Made by a program: the position numbers and the translations under genes | Part shown: positions 33,774 through 48,859 of the stretch, in pieces | Layout: each line of letters starts with the position of its first letter | Numbering within the stretch: position 1 is the stretch's first letter | The notes under the pieces: model-generated | The model's input: the letters and a program-made list of their open reading frames with translations, nothing else | The model's database searches: none | Told to the model about the DNA's origin: nothing | Source of the DNA: Pectobacterium sp. PL152 | Lineage (GTDB): Bacteria; Pseudomonadota; Gammaproteobacteria; Enterobacterales; Enterobacteriaceae | Assembly: GCA_021907015.1 (NCBI GenBank) | Contig: CP091064.1 | Span: 2,480,001 to 2,544,000, forward strand | DNA length: 64,000 bases | Reading direction: 5' to 3'

Positions 33774-34769
33774 TTGGCCACCATGAAAGATGTCGCCCGT
33801 CTTGCGGGCGTTTCTACTTCTACTGTATCCCACGTTATTAATAACAATCGCTTTGTCAGCGATACCATTCGCGAAAAAGTGATGAAGGCCGTTGAGGATC
33901 TCAACTATGCGCCCTCTGCGCTGGCCAGAAGTCTGAAGATAAACCAGACCCGCACCATCGGCATGTTGCTCACTGCCAGTAATAACCCGTTTTATGCTGA
34001 AGTGGTACGTGGCGTTGAGCGTTGTTGCTATGAGCGGGGCTATAGCCTGATTCTGTGTAACACCGAAGGCGATCGCGACAGAATGAGCCATAGCCTTGAA
34101 ACGCTGCTACAAAAGCGGGTCGACGGCGTACTGCTGATGTGTACCGAAAGCCATCGCCCTTTGCCCGAAATGATGAGCCGCTATCCTTCTATTCCTATGG
34201 TCATGATGGATTGGGCCCCCTTTGAAGGCGTCATGGACGTCATTAAAGACAACTCTCTGCTCGGTGGAGAGATCGCGACCAATTACCTCATTTCTCGTGG
34301 CTATAAAAAGATAGCCTGCATTGCGGGCCCGAAAGATAAGACGACAGCCTATAACCGACTGGAAGGCTATCGGCAGGCGATGCAGCTCGCTGGGCTCTCT
34401 GTTCCCGCGGACTATGAAATTTTTGGCGATTTTGAATTTGAAGCAGGCTATCGCGCTATGCAGCAGTTGTTAGCGCTGGAAGATAAACCCGAAGCGGTGT
34501 TCACCAGTAATGATGCGATGGCCGTTGGTGTTTACCATGCGCTTTATCAGGCAGGGCTTTCGATTCCTCAAGACATGGCGGTTGTGGGTTACGATGACAT
34601 TGAGCTAGCCCGCTATATGTCCCCACCTCTTACTACCGTTCATCAACCGAAGGATGAACTTGGCGAATTAGCGGTGGATACACTCTTATATCGCCTGGAA
34701 CATCCCAATACTGAACCTAATGCACTGGTGTTGACGCCGGAATTGATGGTACGCCAGTCTGTAAGGTGA
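33774..34769 (+). CDS. rbsR: Ribose operon repressor RbsR
   Basis: LacI-family repressor of 331 residues: helix-turn-helix [20 protein letters not shown], hinge helix APSALARSL, then a periplasmic-binding-protein-like effector domain. It initiates at TTG (33774), supported by AGGGG six bases upstream, whereas the next ATG (33783) is too far from any ribosome binding site. Its operators are the two palindromes before rbsD, giving a self-contained ribose regulon. Confidence 0.95.
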   Translation: MATMKDVARLAGVSTSTVSHVINNNRFVSDTIREKVMKAVEDLNYAPSALARSLKINQTRTIGMLLTASNNPFYAEVVRGVERCCYERGYSLILCNTEGDRDRMSHSLETLLQKRVDGVLLMCTESHRPLPEMMSRYPSIPMVMMDWAPFEGVMDVIKDNSLLGGEIATNYLISRGYKKIACIAGPKDKTTAYNRLEGYRQAMQLAGLSVPADYEIFGDFEFEAGYRAMQQLLALEDKPEAVFTSNDAMAVGVYHALYQAGLSIPQDMAVVGYDDIELARYMSPPLTTVHQPKDELGELAVDTLLYRLEHPNTEPNALVLTPELMVRQSVR

Positions 34770-34869
34770 GGTTTTCGCCCAATTAGCGGCGAAAAATCGG
34801 GCATAACGGCGTCTTTTAATTCGCTTTGCTGAAAAAATCCCCATTCGAAAATTATTTTGCATTTAGCGC

Positions 34870-35047
34870 TTGTCAGGCGGCGAGAAGTCCCTATAATGCG
34901 CCTCCACTGACACGGCAACAGCGACTTACGCGGTTGCGGTAACAGAAAAAGATTCAACGAAGGCGGTCAGTAATGACTTGACTTCACAGCGGAAAAGCAT
35001 AATATATGCGGCCCGCGCTACGGAAGATGTGGCACTGCTCTTTAACA
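34870..35047 (+). promoter_or_regulatory. rRNA operon promoters P1, P2 and leader boxA
   Basis: P1 has TTGTCA (34870-34875) and TATAAT (34892-34897) at 16 bp, followed by a GC-rich discriminator GCGCCTCC. P2 has TTGACT (34978-34983) and TAATAT (35000-35005) at 16 bp. The antitermination boxA TGCTCTTTAACA lies at 35036-35047. AT-rich sequence upstream of P1 (about 34820-34868) could act as an UP element. The sequence closely follows E. coli rrn leaders. The gap from rbsR holds no ORF. Confidence 0.92.
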
Positions 35048-35197
35048 ATTTAATCAGACAATCTGTGTGGGCACTCACAAGACCGTATCTTAACGATATA
35101 AAAAGTCTTGAAGAGTGAACAACAGTAAATTCATTACGAATAAACAGTTTTAATTCTTTGAGCATCGCTGACGAGTTCAGCAAATCAAACAAATCTT

Positions 35198-36739
<1,542 letters not shown>

Positions 36740-36825
36740 CCAAGAAGATGTGCGTTGAGTGAAGTGCTCACACAGATTGTCTGATGAAAATAACGAGCAA
36801 AAGCGTCAACAAAGTACGGTGTCGT

Positions 36826-36901
36826 GTCCCCTTCGTCTAGAGGCCTAGGACACCGCCCTTTCACGGCGGTAACAGGGGTTCGAATCCCCTAGGGGACGCC
36901 A
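36826..36901 (+). tRNA. gltT-type: tRNA-Glu (UUC)
   Basis: A 76-base cloverleaf starting GTCCCCTTCGTCTAGAGGCC and ending GGGGACGCCA with encoded CCA. Anticodon stem CCGCC/GGCGG encloses CTTTCAC, giving anticodon TTC at 36860-36862. It sits in the 16S-23S spacer, as in the Glu-type E. coli rRNA operons. Confidence 0.98.
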
Positions 36902-36999
36902 GCGCATCCGACCATTCCGGTGAAAGCGGGGGTCTTCAGTAAGTCAACGACTTACCTCATATCTTAAAACTGATTAGTAATAGTCAGGGTTTAAGATAT

Positions 37000-37011
37000 T
37001 GCTCTTTAACA
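37000..37011 (+). promoter_or_regulatory. Spacer boxA
   Basis: A second TTGCTCTTTAACA-type boxA lies in the 16S-23S spacer, the usual place for antitermination of the 23S part. Confidence 0.75.
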
Positions 37012-37152
37012 ATCTGGAACAAGCTGAAAATTGAAACATGACAGCTGAACATGCATGACTGCCTTCGGGTAGATCGTGATGAGTCAGTCTGTCAATGAGT
37101 CTCTCAAATAATCGCAGCGCGATGATGAATCAAAAACATCTTCGGGTTGTGA

Positions 37153-40059
<2,907 letters not shown>

Positions 40060-40197
40060 ACAACACCGAAGGTGTTTTGTGGGTGACGAAAGACTCATAT
40101 AACCGATATTCAGCTTGTTTTAGGATTGGTTCTGATGGTTGCGGAGATGACAGAGAAATAAGGTCATGTTAAGTAACGGTTGGAATGAAACAGAATT

Positions 40198-40317
40198 TGC
40201 CTGGCGGCGATAGCGCGGTGGTCCCACCTGACCCCATGCCGAACTCAGAAGTGAAACGCCGTAGCGCCGATGGTAGTGTGGGGCTTCCCCATGTGAGAGT
40301 AGGGAACTGCCAGGCAT
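40198..40317 (+). rRNA. rrf: 5S ribosomal RNA
   Basis: A 120-base 5S gene from TGCCTGGCGGCGATAGCGCG to ACTGCCAGGCAT, with pairing ends (TGCCTGGC/GCCAGGCA). It is the last RNA of the operon; no distal tRNAs follow. Confidence 0.98.
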
Positions 40318-40330
40318 CAAACAAGTGGAA

Positions 40331-40358
40331 AGCCCCTGTCGAAAGACAGGGGCTTTTT
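40331..40358 (+). terminator. rRNA operon terminator
   Basis: AGCCCCTGTC-GAAA-GACAGGGGCT is a perfect 10-bp stem with a GAAA loop and TTTTT tail, 14 bases past 5S. Confidence 0.95.
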
Positions 40359-40423
40359 GCTATGGGGAAATTTGGTGTGTTTTGGGTAACAGACTGGTGA
40401 TAAGGTGTTGCGCGCGCAGCAGG

Positions 40424-40945
40424 TTATCGACGGCCATTTTGAAGCCATTGGTGAATAAAATTAGCAACCTGTTCCGGCTGATTGATATCCAGTACCGGAA
40501 GTATGGTGTCTATCTCTGTATCCGCTGCGATCGCGATAACATATTCATCGATCAAGTCACTTAATTCTCTGCCCAACGATTGGCGAAATAAGGCTATTTT
40601 AGCGATCTTTTCATGTTTAAAGCCCTCAACCAGTATCAGATCGAGGGTCGAGGCATCCATTTTCCCCACCAACTCGTAAATATTGGGTTCTTCCTGTTCT
40701 GGGGTCTCCGTCATTAATGCCCATCTTTGATTGCTGGCAACGATGGTTTGCGCCGCGCCTGCTTTACGCAGTTCATAGCTATCTTTACCTGGTGTATCAA
40801 TATCCATTTGGTGATGTGTGTGCTTAATTAATCCGATTCTAACGCCATGATTAATCAGCAAAGGGATGATGTGTTTAAGTAATGTTGTTTTACCTGTACC
40901 GCTATAAGCAGCAACAGCAAGTAAAGGGAGATGATTAGAAACCAC
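40424..40945 (-). CDS. mobB: MobB, molybdopterin-guanine dinucleotide accessory GTPase
   Basis: GTP-binding protein that aids conversion of molybdopterin to its guanine dinucleotide form. The 173-residue protein has P-loop AAYSGTGKTTLLKH, then LIKHTHHQMDIDTPGKDSYE and DLILVEGFKHE, all typical of MobB. Its start overlaps the mobA stop by 11 bases, so the two are translationally coupled. It is convergent with the rRNA operon, as mobB is with rrnA in E. coli. Confidence 0.95.
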   Translation of the reverse strand: MVSNHLPLLAVAAYSGTGKTTLLKHIIPLLINHGVRIGLIKHTHHQMDIDTPGKDSYELRKAGAAQTIVASNQRWALMTETPEQEEPNIYELVGKMDASTLDLILVEGFKHEKIAKIALFRQSLGRELSDLIDEYVIAIAADTEIDTILPVLDINQPEQVANFIHQWLQNGRR

Positions 40946-41513
40946 TGTGTTGATCCTCCCAATTGGATAAGTCTTGAGGTGAATTCAGATTACGAAAGGC
41001 CTCAGGCTGATCGTTAAATGAAACGGCTTTTGCTCCAACCTGTTCCATAAATAGCATCAGCTTACGATTTCCGACATGCAGATAGGTTTCTAGTATTTCA
41101 ATAAGATTTTTATTGATTAAGAGTAATGTGGGATGTGGACGCTCTCCGTCAGTGGCATAAGCCGCATTGGCTTCCCCTCGTGCTTGCCACAAACGGTGTA
41201 CTAAATCGAGAGGGAAAGTTGGTACATCGCAGGGGACGAATACTACCCATTCGGACATAGAGGCATGTAATCCGCTTAGAATACCTGCCAGTGGGCCAGG
41301 AAAGCTTGTATCAAAGTCGTGAATAATTTGGCATCCACTTTGTGCATAGATAGCCTGATTGCGGTTGGCACTGATAATAACCTCGTCGACCTGTGCTTTA
41401 AGCCGAGAGAGAACGTGTTGGTATAGCGGCCGACCATTCAGTGTTATCAGCCCCTTATCGTTTCCGCCCATACGCGTTGCACGTCCGCCTGCGAGAATAA
41501 CGCCTGTAATCAT
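40935..41513 (-). CDS. mobA: MobA, molybdenum cofactor guanylyltransferase
   Basis: Transfers GMP to molybdopterin to form the cofactor used by DMSO reductase-family enzymes. The 192-residue nucleotidyltransferase has ITGVILAGGRATRMGGNDKG at the N-terminus and FVPCDVPTFP as the metal-binding segment. The ATG at 41513 has GGAAAG upstream and is preferred over a TTG four codons earlier. First gene of a mobAB pair. Confidence 0.95.
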   Translation of the reverse strand: MITGVILAGGRATRMGGNDKGLITLNGRPLYQHVLSRLKAQVDEVIISANRNQAIYAQSGCQIIHDFDTSFPGPLAGILSGLHASMSEWVVFVPCDVPTFPLDLVHRLWQARGEANAAYATDGERPHPTLLLINKNLIEILETYLHVGNRKLMLFMEQVGAKAVSFNDQPEAFRNLNSPQDLSNWEDQHSGF

Positions 41514-41726
41514 TTTACTTTCCAAGTATCTATACCCACTTTTCTTTATTCTGAAAGCTTTTGAGGGATAAGTTCCACGCTATTCTCTGAAAACTTTCGC
41601 AGAAGACCAAGTTCTTTCCTCATGTACACAAGGCTGTTATTTTTATCACTATATGCTCAATATCGCTTAAGTAGCTTTCTGCATATTGAAATTTATTGAG
41701 TACAAATCGTTTTTAAGGAGAAAAAA

Positions 41727-41996
41727 ATGAAATGTCATCGCGTTAATGAGTTGATTGAGTTACTGCACCCAGCCTGGCAAAAAGAACCCGATTTAAATCT
41801 AGTGCAATTTTTACAAAACCTTGCACAGGAGGCGGGGTTCGAGGGGCAGTTAAATGAACTGACTGATGATATCCTTATTTACCATCTAAAAATGCGTGAT
41901 GCAGATAAAGAACAAGTCATTCCTGGTTTGAAGAAAGACTATGAAGAGGATTTTAAGACCGCTTTGCTTCGTGCCCGGGGAGTGATTAAAGACTAG
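41727..41996 (+). CDS. yihD: YihD family protein (DUF1040)
   Basis: Small conserved protein of 89 residues starting [20 protein letters not shown], with an acidic helix-rich body and no signal or membrane segment. The family is of unknown function. A strong AAGGAG ribosome binding site precedes the start. In E. coli yihD also lies between mobA and srkA. Confidence 0.92.
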   Translation: MKCHRVNELIELLHPAWQKEPDLNLVQFLQNLAQEAGFEGQLNELTDDILIYHLKMRDADKEQVIPGLKKDYEEDFKTALLRARGVIKD

Positions 41997-42074
41997 TGGA
42001 AAGGAATAACACGTTCATGATGCTAACTATTGCACGCGTATCTTTTATGTTGTCTCTGACCCGTTGTGGCTGTG

Positions 42075-43061
42075 ATGAATAGTTCGGTATTTAATTTCCA
42101 GACGCTGTTCCCTGATCTGATCATGGATGCCTTGCTGGATGTAGGGCTGCGTGTTGATTCCGGCCTGACGGCGCTAAACAGCTATGAAAATCGGGTGTAT
42201 CAGTTTGCGGATGAAGATCGTAAACGCTTCGTGGTGAAATTTTATCGCCCGGAACGGTGGAGCACAGCGCAGATTCAGGAAGAGCACATTTTTGCCCAGC
42301 AGTTGGCAGAAGATGAAGTCCCTATTGTCGCGCCCATTTTGCTTAATGGTCAGACTCTGAACGTCTATGAAGGATTTCATTTTGCCGTATTCCCCAGCGT
42401 GGGTGGTCGGCAGTATGAAATGGATAATGAAGACCAACTTGAGTGGGTCGGGCGTTTTCTTGGCCGGATTCACCAGACGGGGCAGAAAGCGTTATTCACC
42501 GAGCGCCCGACGATTGGGGTAAATGAATATCTGCATGAACCTTATCGGCTGTTGGAAACATGTCCGCTCATACCGCAAATACATCGACATGATTTTTACA
42601 GGCAACTCGTCAACTGATTGATACAGTTGAAACTTATTGGCACAGCGATTGGCGACCACTGCGTTTGCATGGGGATTGTCACCCAGGAAATATTCTGTGG
42701 CGTGATGGCCCGCTATTTGTAGATTTGGATGATGCCCGCAATGGCCCGGCAATACAGGATTTATGGATGCTGTTGCACGGTGACCGTCGTGAACAACGTA
42801 TTCAACTGGATATCTTGTTAGAAGCCTATAGCGAATTTGCGGAATTTCATGAGAAAGAGCTCGCACTGATTGAACCGCTTCGTGCGATGCGACAGATTTA
42901 TTATTTAGCCTGGGTGGCTCGTCGCTGGGAAGATCCTGCTTTTCCAAAAAAATTTCCCCTGGATGACGGATGCTGATTTTTGGTTGAAGCAAACGGCAAT
43001 ATTTATTGGGCAAACTCAGCTGTTACAGGAACCTCCTTTGCAGCTAATGCCAATGTACTGA
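42075..43061 (+). pseudogene. srkA: SrkA (YihE/RdoA) stress-response kinase, frame broken twice
   Basis: Ser/Thr kinase of the phosphotransferase (APH/choline kinase-like) fold, described in E. coli as protecting cells from stress-induced death and belonging to the Cpx regulon. The N-terminal piece reads MNSSVFNFQTLFPD; the catalytic LRLHGDCHPGNILWRDG and metal-binding LFVDLDDARNGP lie in the second. One base is missing from TTTTT at 42593-42597 and one is extra in the A run at 42946-42952. Correction gives a single ORF ending LQEPPLQLMPMY, exactly 328 residues as in E. coli. It ends 24 bases before dsbA, an operon known in E. coli. Sequencing error is the likely cause. Confidence 0.9.
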
Positions 43062-43085
43062 AATTAAATGGAGAGAGTTAAATTT

Positions 43086-43708
43086 ATGAAAAAATTATGG
43101 CTTGTGCTTGCTGGCATTGTGTTTGCGTTTAGTGCGTCTGCTGCTGATTTTTCTGATGGTAAGCAGTATGTTACGTTGGATAAACCTGCTACTCAATCCC
43201 CTCAGGTGTTGGAGTTCTTCTCATTCTATTGTCCACATTGTTACCAGTTTTCTCAGGTTTACCATATTCCTGATACTATTCAGAAATCCCTTCCGGCTGA
43301 TGCGAAATTAACAAAGTACCATGTCGATTTTCTGGGGCAGTTAGGTAAGGAATTGACCCAGGCTTGGGCGGTGGCAATTGCCTTGGGAGTAGAAGACAAA
43401 GTCTCTCCACTGATGTTTGATGCTGTCCAAAAACTCAGACGGTGAAACAACCTCAAGACATTCGTCAGGTTTTTGTCGCTGCGGGTGTAAAAGCGGAAGA
43501 CTACGACAGTGCATTGAATAGTTTTGTGGTGAAATCTCTGGTTGCACAACAGGAAAAAGCGGCTGCCGATTTGCAATTGCGAGGCGTTCCGGCTGTGTTT
43601 GTGAACGGCAAATACATGATAAAAAGCGATGGCCTTGATACCAGTTCAATGGATAATTATGCCAAACAGTACGCTGACGTTGTGAATTTCCTCCTTACTA
43701 AAAAGTAA
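43086..43708 (+). pseudogene. dsbA: DsbA thiol:disulfide interchange protein, frame broken once
   Basis: Periplasmic oxidase that introduces disulfides into secreted proteins, including many soft-rot enzymes. The start [19 protein letters not shown] is a signal peptide ending before ADFSDG. The active site is FYCPHCYQF, and the cis-Pro loop [12 protein letters not shown] is present. The frame breaks at 43429-43433, where AAAAA should be six A's; repair reads [19 protein letters not shown] and gives 207 residues (208 in E. coli). Given how important DsbA is, an assembly error is much more likely than a real null. It follows srkA. Confidence 0.93.
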
Positions 43709-43719
43709 TTATTTAATAA

Positions 43720-43743
43720 GTCATGCGGGTAAAACCGCATGAC
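43720..43743 (+). terminator. Hairpin after dsbA
   Basis: GTCATGCGG-GTAAAA-CCGCATGAC is a perfect 9-bp stem 12 bases past the dsbA stop. The T tract is weak, so it may act as a 3'-stabilising hairpin. Confidence 0.55.
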
Positions 43744-43816
43744 TGTATACCTTTTCGCTGTTCACCTTCTTATCTTTATATCTCCCTAACCTCAATAGCT
43801 ATTTATCTGTTTATTT

Positions 43817-43967
43817 ATATCCACAAATTGGATGACGGTTTGTCATGTCTCAAAAATAAACGATTTATATTATAACTACATGAAATTAATGAATATAAAA
43901 AAACACCGTAAGATAACAGAAGAAATTAATAATTAACGGGATAAAACTATTCACAAAGTTATCCACA
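43817..43967. promoter_or_regulatory. Two DnaA boxes upstream of polA
   Basis: A perfect DnaA box TTATCCACA lies at 43959-43967 and a one-mismatch copy ATATCCACA at 43817-43825, both in the same orientation in the 376-base gap before polA. The gap is otherwise AT-rich without an ORF. Confidence 0.6.
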
Positions 43968-44084
43968 GGAAGATCGTGCGAGGATCCATGCAAAATCAGC
44001 CAATATCTTACGTTAAGGATCGTCTCTTTCCCTGACCTATGGCATGCTTAGCGCCATGACAGACAACAACGATCACGGCAGGCT

Positions 44085-46874
44085 ATGGCTCAGATTGCAG
44101 AAAACCCTTTAATACTGGTAGACGGTTCATCCTATTTGTATCGTGCTTATCACGCTTTTCCACCGCTAACAAATAGTGCGGGAGAAGCAACCGGTGCAAT
44201 GTATGGCGTACTGAATATGCTACGCAGTTTGCTGCTGCAATATCAGCCCAGCCATGTTGCCGTTGTTTTTGATGCGAAAGGGAAAACGTTTCGCGATGAG
44301 CTGTTCGAAAACTATAAGGCTCATCGCCCACCTATGCCGGAGGATCTGCGCGAACAGATAGAGCCTCTGCATAACATGGTGAAAGCGATGGGGCTGCCGC
44401 TTTTGGCCGTTTCCGGTGTAGAAGCGGACGATGTAATCGGCACGCTCGCCGTTCAGGCAGAAAAAGCAGGTAAGCCAGTGCTGATCAGTACCGGCGATAA
44501 AGATATGGCACAGCTGGTGACGCCAAGCGTGACGCTCATTAATACCATGAATAACACCATTCTTGGCCCACAGGAAGTGTGTGATAAATACGGTATTCCT
44601 CCTGAGCTGATTATCGATTTCCTTGCGCTGATGGGAGATGCGTCGGATAACATTCCCGGCGTACCCGGCGTGGGTGAAAAAACGGCACAGGCGCTGTTAC
44701 AAGGGATCGGTGGGCTGGATTCGTTGTATGCCAATCTGGATAAAATTGCCGAGCTTTCTTTCCGTGGTGCGAAAACCATGGCGCCGAAGCTGGAACAGCA
44801 TAAAGACGTGGCCTACCTCTCTTATCAGCTCGCCACCATTAAAACGGATGTTGAGCTGGATCTTAGCAGCGAGCAGCTTACCGTTAATGAGCCGGACGTG
44901 GATGAGCTGCATCGTCTCTTCTCCCGTTATGAATTTAAACGCTGGTTATCAGATGTTGAATCCGGTACCTGGCTGGAAGGTAAAAAAAGCAGCCAGCCTG
45001 TCCAGGCTGTGAGCAAGACGGTGGTTGAGCAGGCTGCTGAAGAGAGTGATGCTCCTGCGCTTTCTGCCGACGGTTATGTCACGATTCTTGATGAGAAAAC
45101 GCTGCTCGATTGGATTGAGCGTCTAAAACAGGCTGAGGTTTTCGCTTTTGATACGGAAACCGATGGGCTGGATACGCTTACCGCCAATCTGATTGGTTTG
45201 TCATTTGCGATTAAGCCTGGTGAGGCGGCTTATTTGCCATTAGCGCATGACTATCTGGATGCGCCGGAACAGTTGGATCGCACCAAGGTGTTGGCCTTGT
45301 TCAAACCGCTGCTGGAAGATGAGACGCTACTTAAGATTGGTCAGAATCTCAAATTTGATAAAGGCGTGATGCAGCGGTATGACATCGATTTACGCGGTAT
45401 CGCGTTTGATACCATGTTGGAATCCTACGTGCTCGACAGTGTGGCGGGTCGCCACGATATGGATAGTCTGGCCGAACGCTATCTGAACCACAAAACCATT
45501 ACCTTTGAAGAGATCGCGGGTAAGGGGAAAAATCAGCTGACGTTTAATCAGATCGCACTGGAACAGGCTGGTCCTTATGCAGCCGAAGATGCGGACGTTA
45601 CGTTGCATCTGCACCAGACGCTGTGGAGGAAACTCCAGCCGCATGCCGATCTGTGCCAGGTTTTCCAGACTATTGATATGCCGCTGGTACCGGTTTTATC
45701 CCGCATCGAGCGTACAGGCGTGCTGATCGATCCTGCTATTCTCGCGGAGCACTCAAAAGAGCTGACAACCCGTTTGGCGGAGCTGGAAACACAAGCGTAT
45801 GAGCTGGCGGGCGAAGAGTTCAATCTCTCATCGACCAAGCAGCTACAGGGTATTCTGTATGAAAAGCAAAAGCTGCCGATTCTGAAGAAAACGCCAAAAG
45901 GCGCACCGTCAACCAATGAAGAAGTGCTGGCCGAACTGGCGCTGGATTACCCTCTGCCGAAGCTGATCCTGGAATATCGTGGCTTGGCCAAGCTGAAATC
46001 TACTTACACCGATAAGCTACCGCTGATGATCAATCCGGCGACGAAGCGTGTGCATACGTCTTATCACCAGGCTGTCACTGCGACCGGGCGTTTGTCTTCC
46101 AGCGATCCTAACCTGCAAAACATCCCGGTGCGTAATGACGAAGGGCGCCGTATTCGTCAGGCATTCATTGCGCCTAAGGGCTACAGCATTGTGGCGGCGG
46201 ACTACTCGCAAATCGAACTGCGTATCATGGCGCACTTATCCGGTGATAAAGGGCTGTTGAACGCGTTTGCGAACGGACTGGATATCCACCGGGCAACGGC
46301 GTCAGAAGTGTTTGGCACTGCGCTGGATAAGGTGACATCAGAACAGCGTCGCAGTGCGAAAGCGATCAACTTTGGTTTGATCTACGGCATGAGCGCGTTT
46401 GGCCTGTCGCGTCAGTTGAATATTCCCCGTAGCGAATCGCAGAAATACATGAACCTGTATTTTGAGCGCTACCCAGGTGTGCAGGATTACATGGAGCGTA
46501 CGCGCCAACAGGCCGCGGAACATGGCTATGTGTCTACATTGGATGGTCGCCGTCTCTACCTGCCAGACATCCATTCTCGTAATGCGATGGCGCGTAAAGG
46601 TGCGGAGCGTGCAGCGATTAACGCCCCGATGCAGGGCACTGCTGCTGACATTATTAAGAAAGCGATGATCGCGATTGACGATTGGCTACAGAAAGACGCG
46701 CCGCAGGTGAAAATGATCATGCAGGTTCACGATGAACTGGTTTTCGAGATCCACGATTCGGTCATTGAAGAATCCATTAGTAAAATCAAAGCATTAATGG
46801 AAGGTTGTATGGAATTGAATGTCCCGCTGCAGGTTGACATTGGTACGGGCATGAACTGGGATGAAGCACATTAA
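44085..46874 (+). CDS. polA: DNA polymerase I
   Basis: Family A polymerase of 929 residues for Okazaki fragment processing and repair. The 5'-3' exonuclease domain starts at [16 protein letters not shown] (about 1-320), the 3'-5' proofreading domain carries [11 protein letters not shown] (about 330-520), and the polymerase domain has [17 protein letters not shown] (motif A), [14 protein letters not shown] (O helix) and [10 protein letters not shown] (motif C). All three activities appear intact. Spot 42 RNA follows, as in E. coli; yihF and yihG, which precede polA there, are absent. Confidence 0.98.
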   Translation: MAQIAENPLILVDGSSYLYRAYHAFPPLTNSAGEATGAMYGVLNMLRSLLLQYQPSHVAVVFDAKGKTFRDELFENYKAHRPPMPEDLREQIEPLHNMVKAMGLPLLAVSGVEADDVIGTLAVQAEKAGKPVLISTGDKDMAQLVTPSVTLINTMNNTILGPQEVCDKYGIPPELIIDFLALMGDASDNIPGVPGVGEKTAQALLQGIGGLDSLYANLDKIAELSFRGAKTMAPKLEQHKDVAYLSYQLATIKTDVELDLSSEQLTVNEPDVDELHRLFSRYEFKRWLSDVESGTWLEGKKSSQPVQAVSKTVVEQAAEESDAPALSADGYVTILDEKTLLDWIERLKQAEVFAFDTETDGLDTLTANLIGLSFAIKPGEAAYLPLAHDYLDAPEQLDRTKVLALFKPLLEDETLLKIGQNLKFDKGVMQRYDIDLRGIAFDTMLESYVLDSVAGRHDMDSLAERYLNHKTITFEEIAGKGKNQLTFNQIALEQAGPYAAEDADVTLHLHQTLWRKLQPHADLCQVFQTIDMPLVPVLSRIERTGVLIDPAILAEHSKELTTRLAELETQAYELAGEEFNLSSTKQLQGILYEKQKLPILKKTPKGAPSTNEEVLAELALDYPLPKLILEYRGLAKLKSTYTDKLPLMINPATKRVHTSYHQAVTATGRLSSSDPNLQNIPVRNDEGRRIRQAFIAPKGYSIVAADYSQIELRIMAHLSGDKGLLNAFANGLDIHRATASEVFGTALDKVTSEQRRSAKAINFGLIYGMSAFGLSRQLNIPRSESQKYMNLYFERYPGVQDYMERTRQQAAEHGYVSTLDGRRLYLPDIHSRNAMARKGAERAAINAPMQGTAADIIKKAMIAIDDWLQKDAPQVKMIMQVHDELVFEIHDSVIEESISKIKALMEGCMELNVPLQVDIGTGMNWDEAH

Positions 46875-47018
46875 TGGCCGATTCTTGTGCTATTTCTGTA
46901 ATTAAATAACAGTATTGTGTGACCTGGTTTAACTTTGTGTAATCGATAACCATTTTCTATGAAAGTAAACAACAAAAAATCCTTTGTTCCCGTGAAAAAA
47001 TAGGGTAGAGTTAAAGAC

Positions 47019-47125
47019 GTAGGGTACAGAGGTAAGATGTTCTATCTTTCAGACCTTTTACTTCACGTAATCGGATTTGGCTGAATATTAGCCGCCCCGC
47101 TCAGTTTTGAGCGGGGCGTTTTTTA
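47019..47125 (+). ncRNA. spf: Spot 42 small RNA
   Basis: The sequence starts GTAGGGTACAGAGGTAAGAT and is nearly identical to E. coli Spot 42 through GGCTGAATATTAGCC, ending in a terminator hairpin CGCCCCGCTC/GAGCGGGGCG with TTTTTT. A -10 TAGAGT (47006-47011) and a weak -35 TTTGTT (46983-46988) precede it. Spot 42 is an Hfq-dependent regulator of catabolite genes repressed by cAMP-CRP. Location directly after polA is conserved. Confidence 0.96.
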
Positions 47126-47288
47126 TGGGCCTTATCCAGGTTTTTACCCTCAAAACGGCGATAGCTATGTGACGGGTAGCAAGGTGTCTTCACGAATTCG
47201 AGTGTGAAAAGAACGTCTCTGGTGGGCGATCATTGCGGGAAAGTAGGGGCGTGATGCGAGAGATGATACTCTGCACCACGCGAAAGGA

Positions 47289-47924
47289 TTATTCTGCTTC
47301 TTGTTCTTCTTCAGCGTGTTCCAACGTGCTGAACCAGTTGTCTAACTTCTGCCGTAGTTTATCGACACCGAGTTTTTTCAGTGATGAAAACGCTTCGACC
47401 TGAATATCACCCATAAATGGCAAGACAGCCTCGCGAACCATATTCAACTGTGCCTTACGTGCGCCAGAGGCCAGCTTATCGGCTTTGGTCAGCAGCACTA
47501 AGACTGGAAGCTCGACATCGACTGCCCACTGAATCATTTGCTGATCGAGATCTTTTAGCGGATGACGAATATCCATTAGAACAACCAGACCTTTCAGGCT
47601 GTTACGCTTTTGCAGATATTCACCGAGCGCACGTTGCCATTTGATCTTCATTTGCTCTGGCACTTCGGCATAGCCATAGCCGGGGAGATCGACCAAACGC
47701 ACGCCGTCGGTCACTTCGAACAGGTTGATCAACTGGGTACGGCCTGGCGTTTTACTGGTTCGTGCCAGGTTCTTCTGGTTGGTCAGCGTGTTTAGCGCGC
47801 TGGATTTTCCGGCGTTAGAGCGCCCAGCAAAGGCCACTTCAATACCGCTATCTGTTGCCAGATGGCGAATATCCGGGGCGCTGATGATAAAACGCGTCAT
47901 GTGGTAGTTATATTGCTGGGTCAC
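47289..47924 (-). CDS. yihA: YihA/EngB ribosome biogenesis GTPase
   Basis: Essential GTP-binding protein for 50S subunit maturation (YsxC in Bacillus). G1 is [10 protein letters not shown], the switch region is [14 protein letters not shown]3 is [11 protein letters not shown] and G4 is LTKADKL. The start is placed at GTG (47924), giving 211 residues with [20 protein letters not shown], close to the E. coli length (210); the longer ORF start adds 27 residues without homology. It ends in an acidic tail [10 protein letters not shown]. Confidence 0.93.
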   Translation of the reverse strand: MTQQYNYHMTRFIISAPDIRHLATDSGIEVAFAGRSNAGKSSALNTLTNQKNLARTSKTPGRTQLINLFEVTDGVRLVDLPGYGYAEVPEQMKIKWQRALGEYLQKRNSLKGLVVLMDIRHPLKDLDQQMIQWAVDVELPVLVLLTKADKLASGARKAQLNMVREAVLPFMGDIQVEAFSSLKKLGVDKLRQKLDNWFSTLEHAEEEQEAE

Positions 47925-48100
47925 GATGGTTATCTCTATCTGGATCTCTGTCTGGTTGGGGATTATACCTGTAACTGACAATAAAGGCGGGTTTATCTGC
48001 CTCAAAGCTCAGCCGTCTGATGTGGACGCTTTTTTATTCTTGGGCTTTCTGCTAGATTCCGCCGCACTTCCCTTATATCTGTGTACCTGAGAACAACATT

Positions 48101-48655
48101 ATGAACCGACCTGTCAAAGGGGCTGCCGATAAGGCAGGAAAACCCAAAGTAAAAAGAAAGACTCGCGAAGAGTTAGAGCGCGAAGCGCGTGAGCGTAAGA
48201 AAGATAAAAAGCATCGTGGTCACGCGGCAGGCAGCCGAACTCAGGAAAAAGCGTCCACCGATCAGCGTTCTGGTCAGCGTAAAGTAGCCGATCCGCGTAT
48301 TGGTAGTAAAAAGCCCGTACAGCTTGGCGTATTAGACAGCGCCGTTGCGAAACCTAAGCCTAAGTCGAAGCCTTCTGCGCCTGTGGAGAAAGTGGTTGCT
48401 GCCAAACCGACAATGTCTCCGGAAGAAGAGCTGGAAATGTTAGAAAACGATTCACGTCTGGATGCCTTATTGGATCGTCTGGATAGCGGTGAAACGCTGA
48501 GCGCCAAAGATCAGTCATGGGTTGATGAAACGCTGGATCGTATCGATATCCTGATGGAAGAGCTTGGCATTGAGCTGGGTGATGATGACGAAGAAGAGCC
48601 GCAGGAAGATATGTTGCAGCTTTTGAAACGTAATAACCCGAAAGACGCGTTCTAA
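48101..48655 (+). CDS. yihI: YihI, Der GTPase activator
   Basis: GTPase-activating protein for the ribosome assembly GTPase Der. The 184-residue protein has a highly basic N-terminal half ([20 protein letters not shown]) and an acidic C-terminal half ([19 protein letters not shown]), the family pattern. It is divergent from yihA, as in E. coli. Confidence 0.93.
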   Translation: MNRPVKGAADKAGKPKVKRKTREELEREARERKKDKKHRGHAAGSRTQEKASTDQRSGQRKVADPRIGSKKPVQLGVLDSAVAKPKPKSKPSAPVEKVVAAKPTMSPEEELEMLENDSRLDALLDRLDSGETLSAKDQSWVDETLDRIDILMEELGIELGDDDEEEPQEDMLQLLKRNNPKDAF

Positions 48656-48658
48656 TCA

Positions 48659-48859
48659 ATGAAATGGCTGTTTCTGCTCCTGATATTGCTGGTTGCGTTT
48701 TATCTGCTCTATCTGTTCAGTAAACTATGGCTATTATCGAAGCGTAAGCACCGGTTGCATCGCGCCCTGTTTAACGGGCGCATGAACCCGATGCGACGCC
48801 TACGCCAAGACAAAAACGCCGGGAGCGTTTTTGAACGTCACAACGTGACGGCCCTTTAG
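48659..48859 (+). CDS. Small membrane ORF, tail encoded by repeat
   Basis: An ORF of 66 codons starts 3 bases after yihI. Residues 1-27 form one strong hydrophobic segment (WLFLLLILLVAFYLLYLF) followed by a basic cluster KRKHRLHR. The last 15 or so residues (DKNAGSVFERHNVTAL) are encoded inside the hairpin array that follows, suggesting that the original C-terminus was replaced or extended by repeat sequence. I do not recognise the family. Tight coupling to yihI supports it being translated; function is unknown. Confidence 0.55.
   Translation: MKWLFLLLILLVAFYLLYLFSKLWLLSKRKHRLHRALFNGRMNPMRRLRQDKNAGSVFERHNVTAL

Noticed and set aside
46918-46933. CRP site upstream of Spot 42
   Set aside because: Only the TGTGA half matches; the second half (TTAAC) is poor, so I did not annotate it although CRP control is known in E. 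coli.
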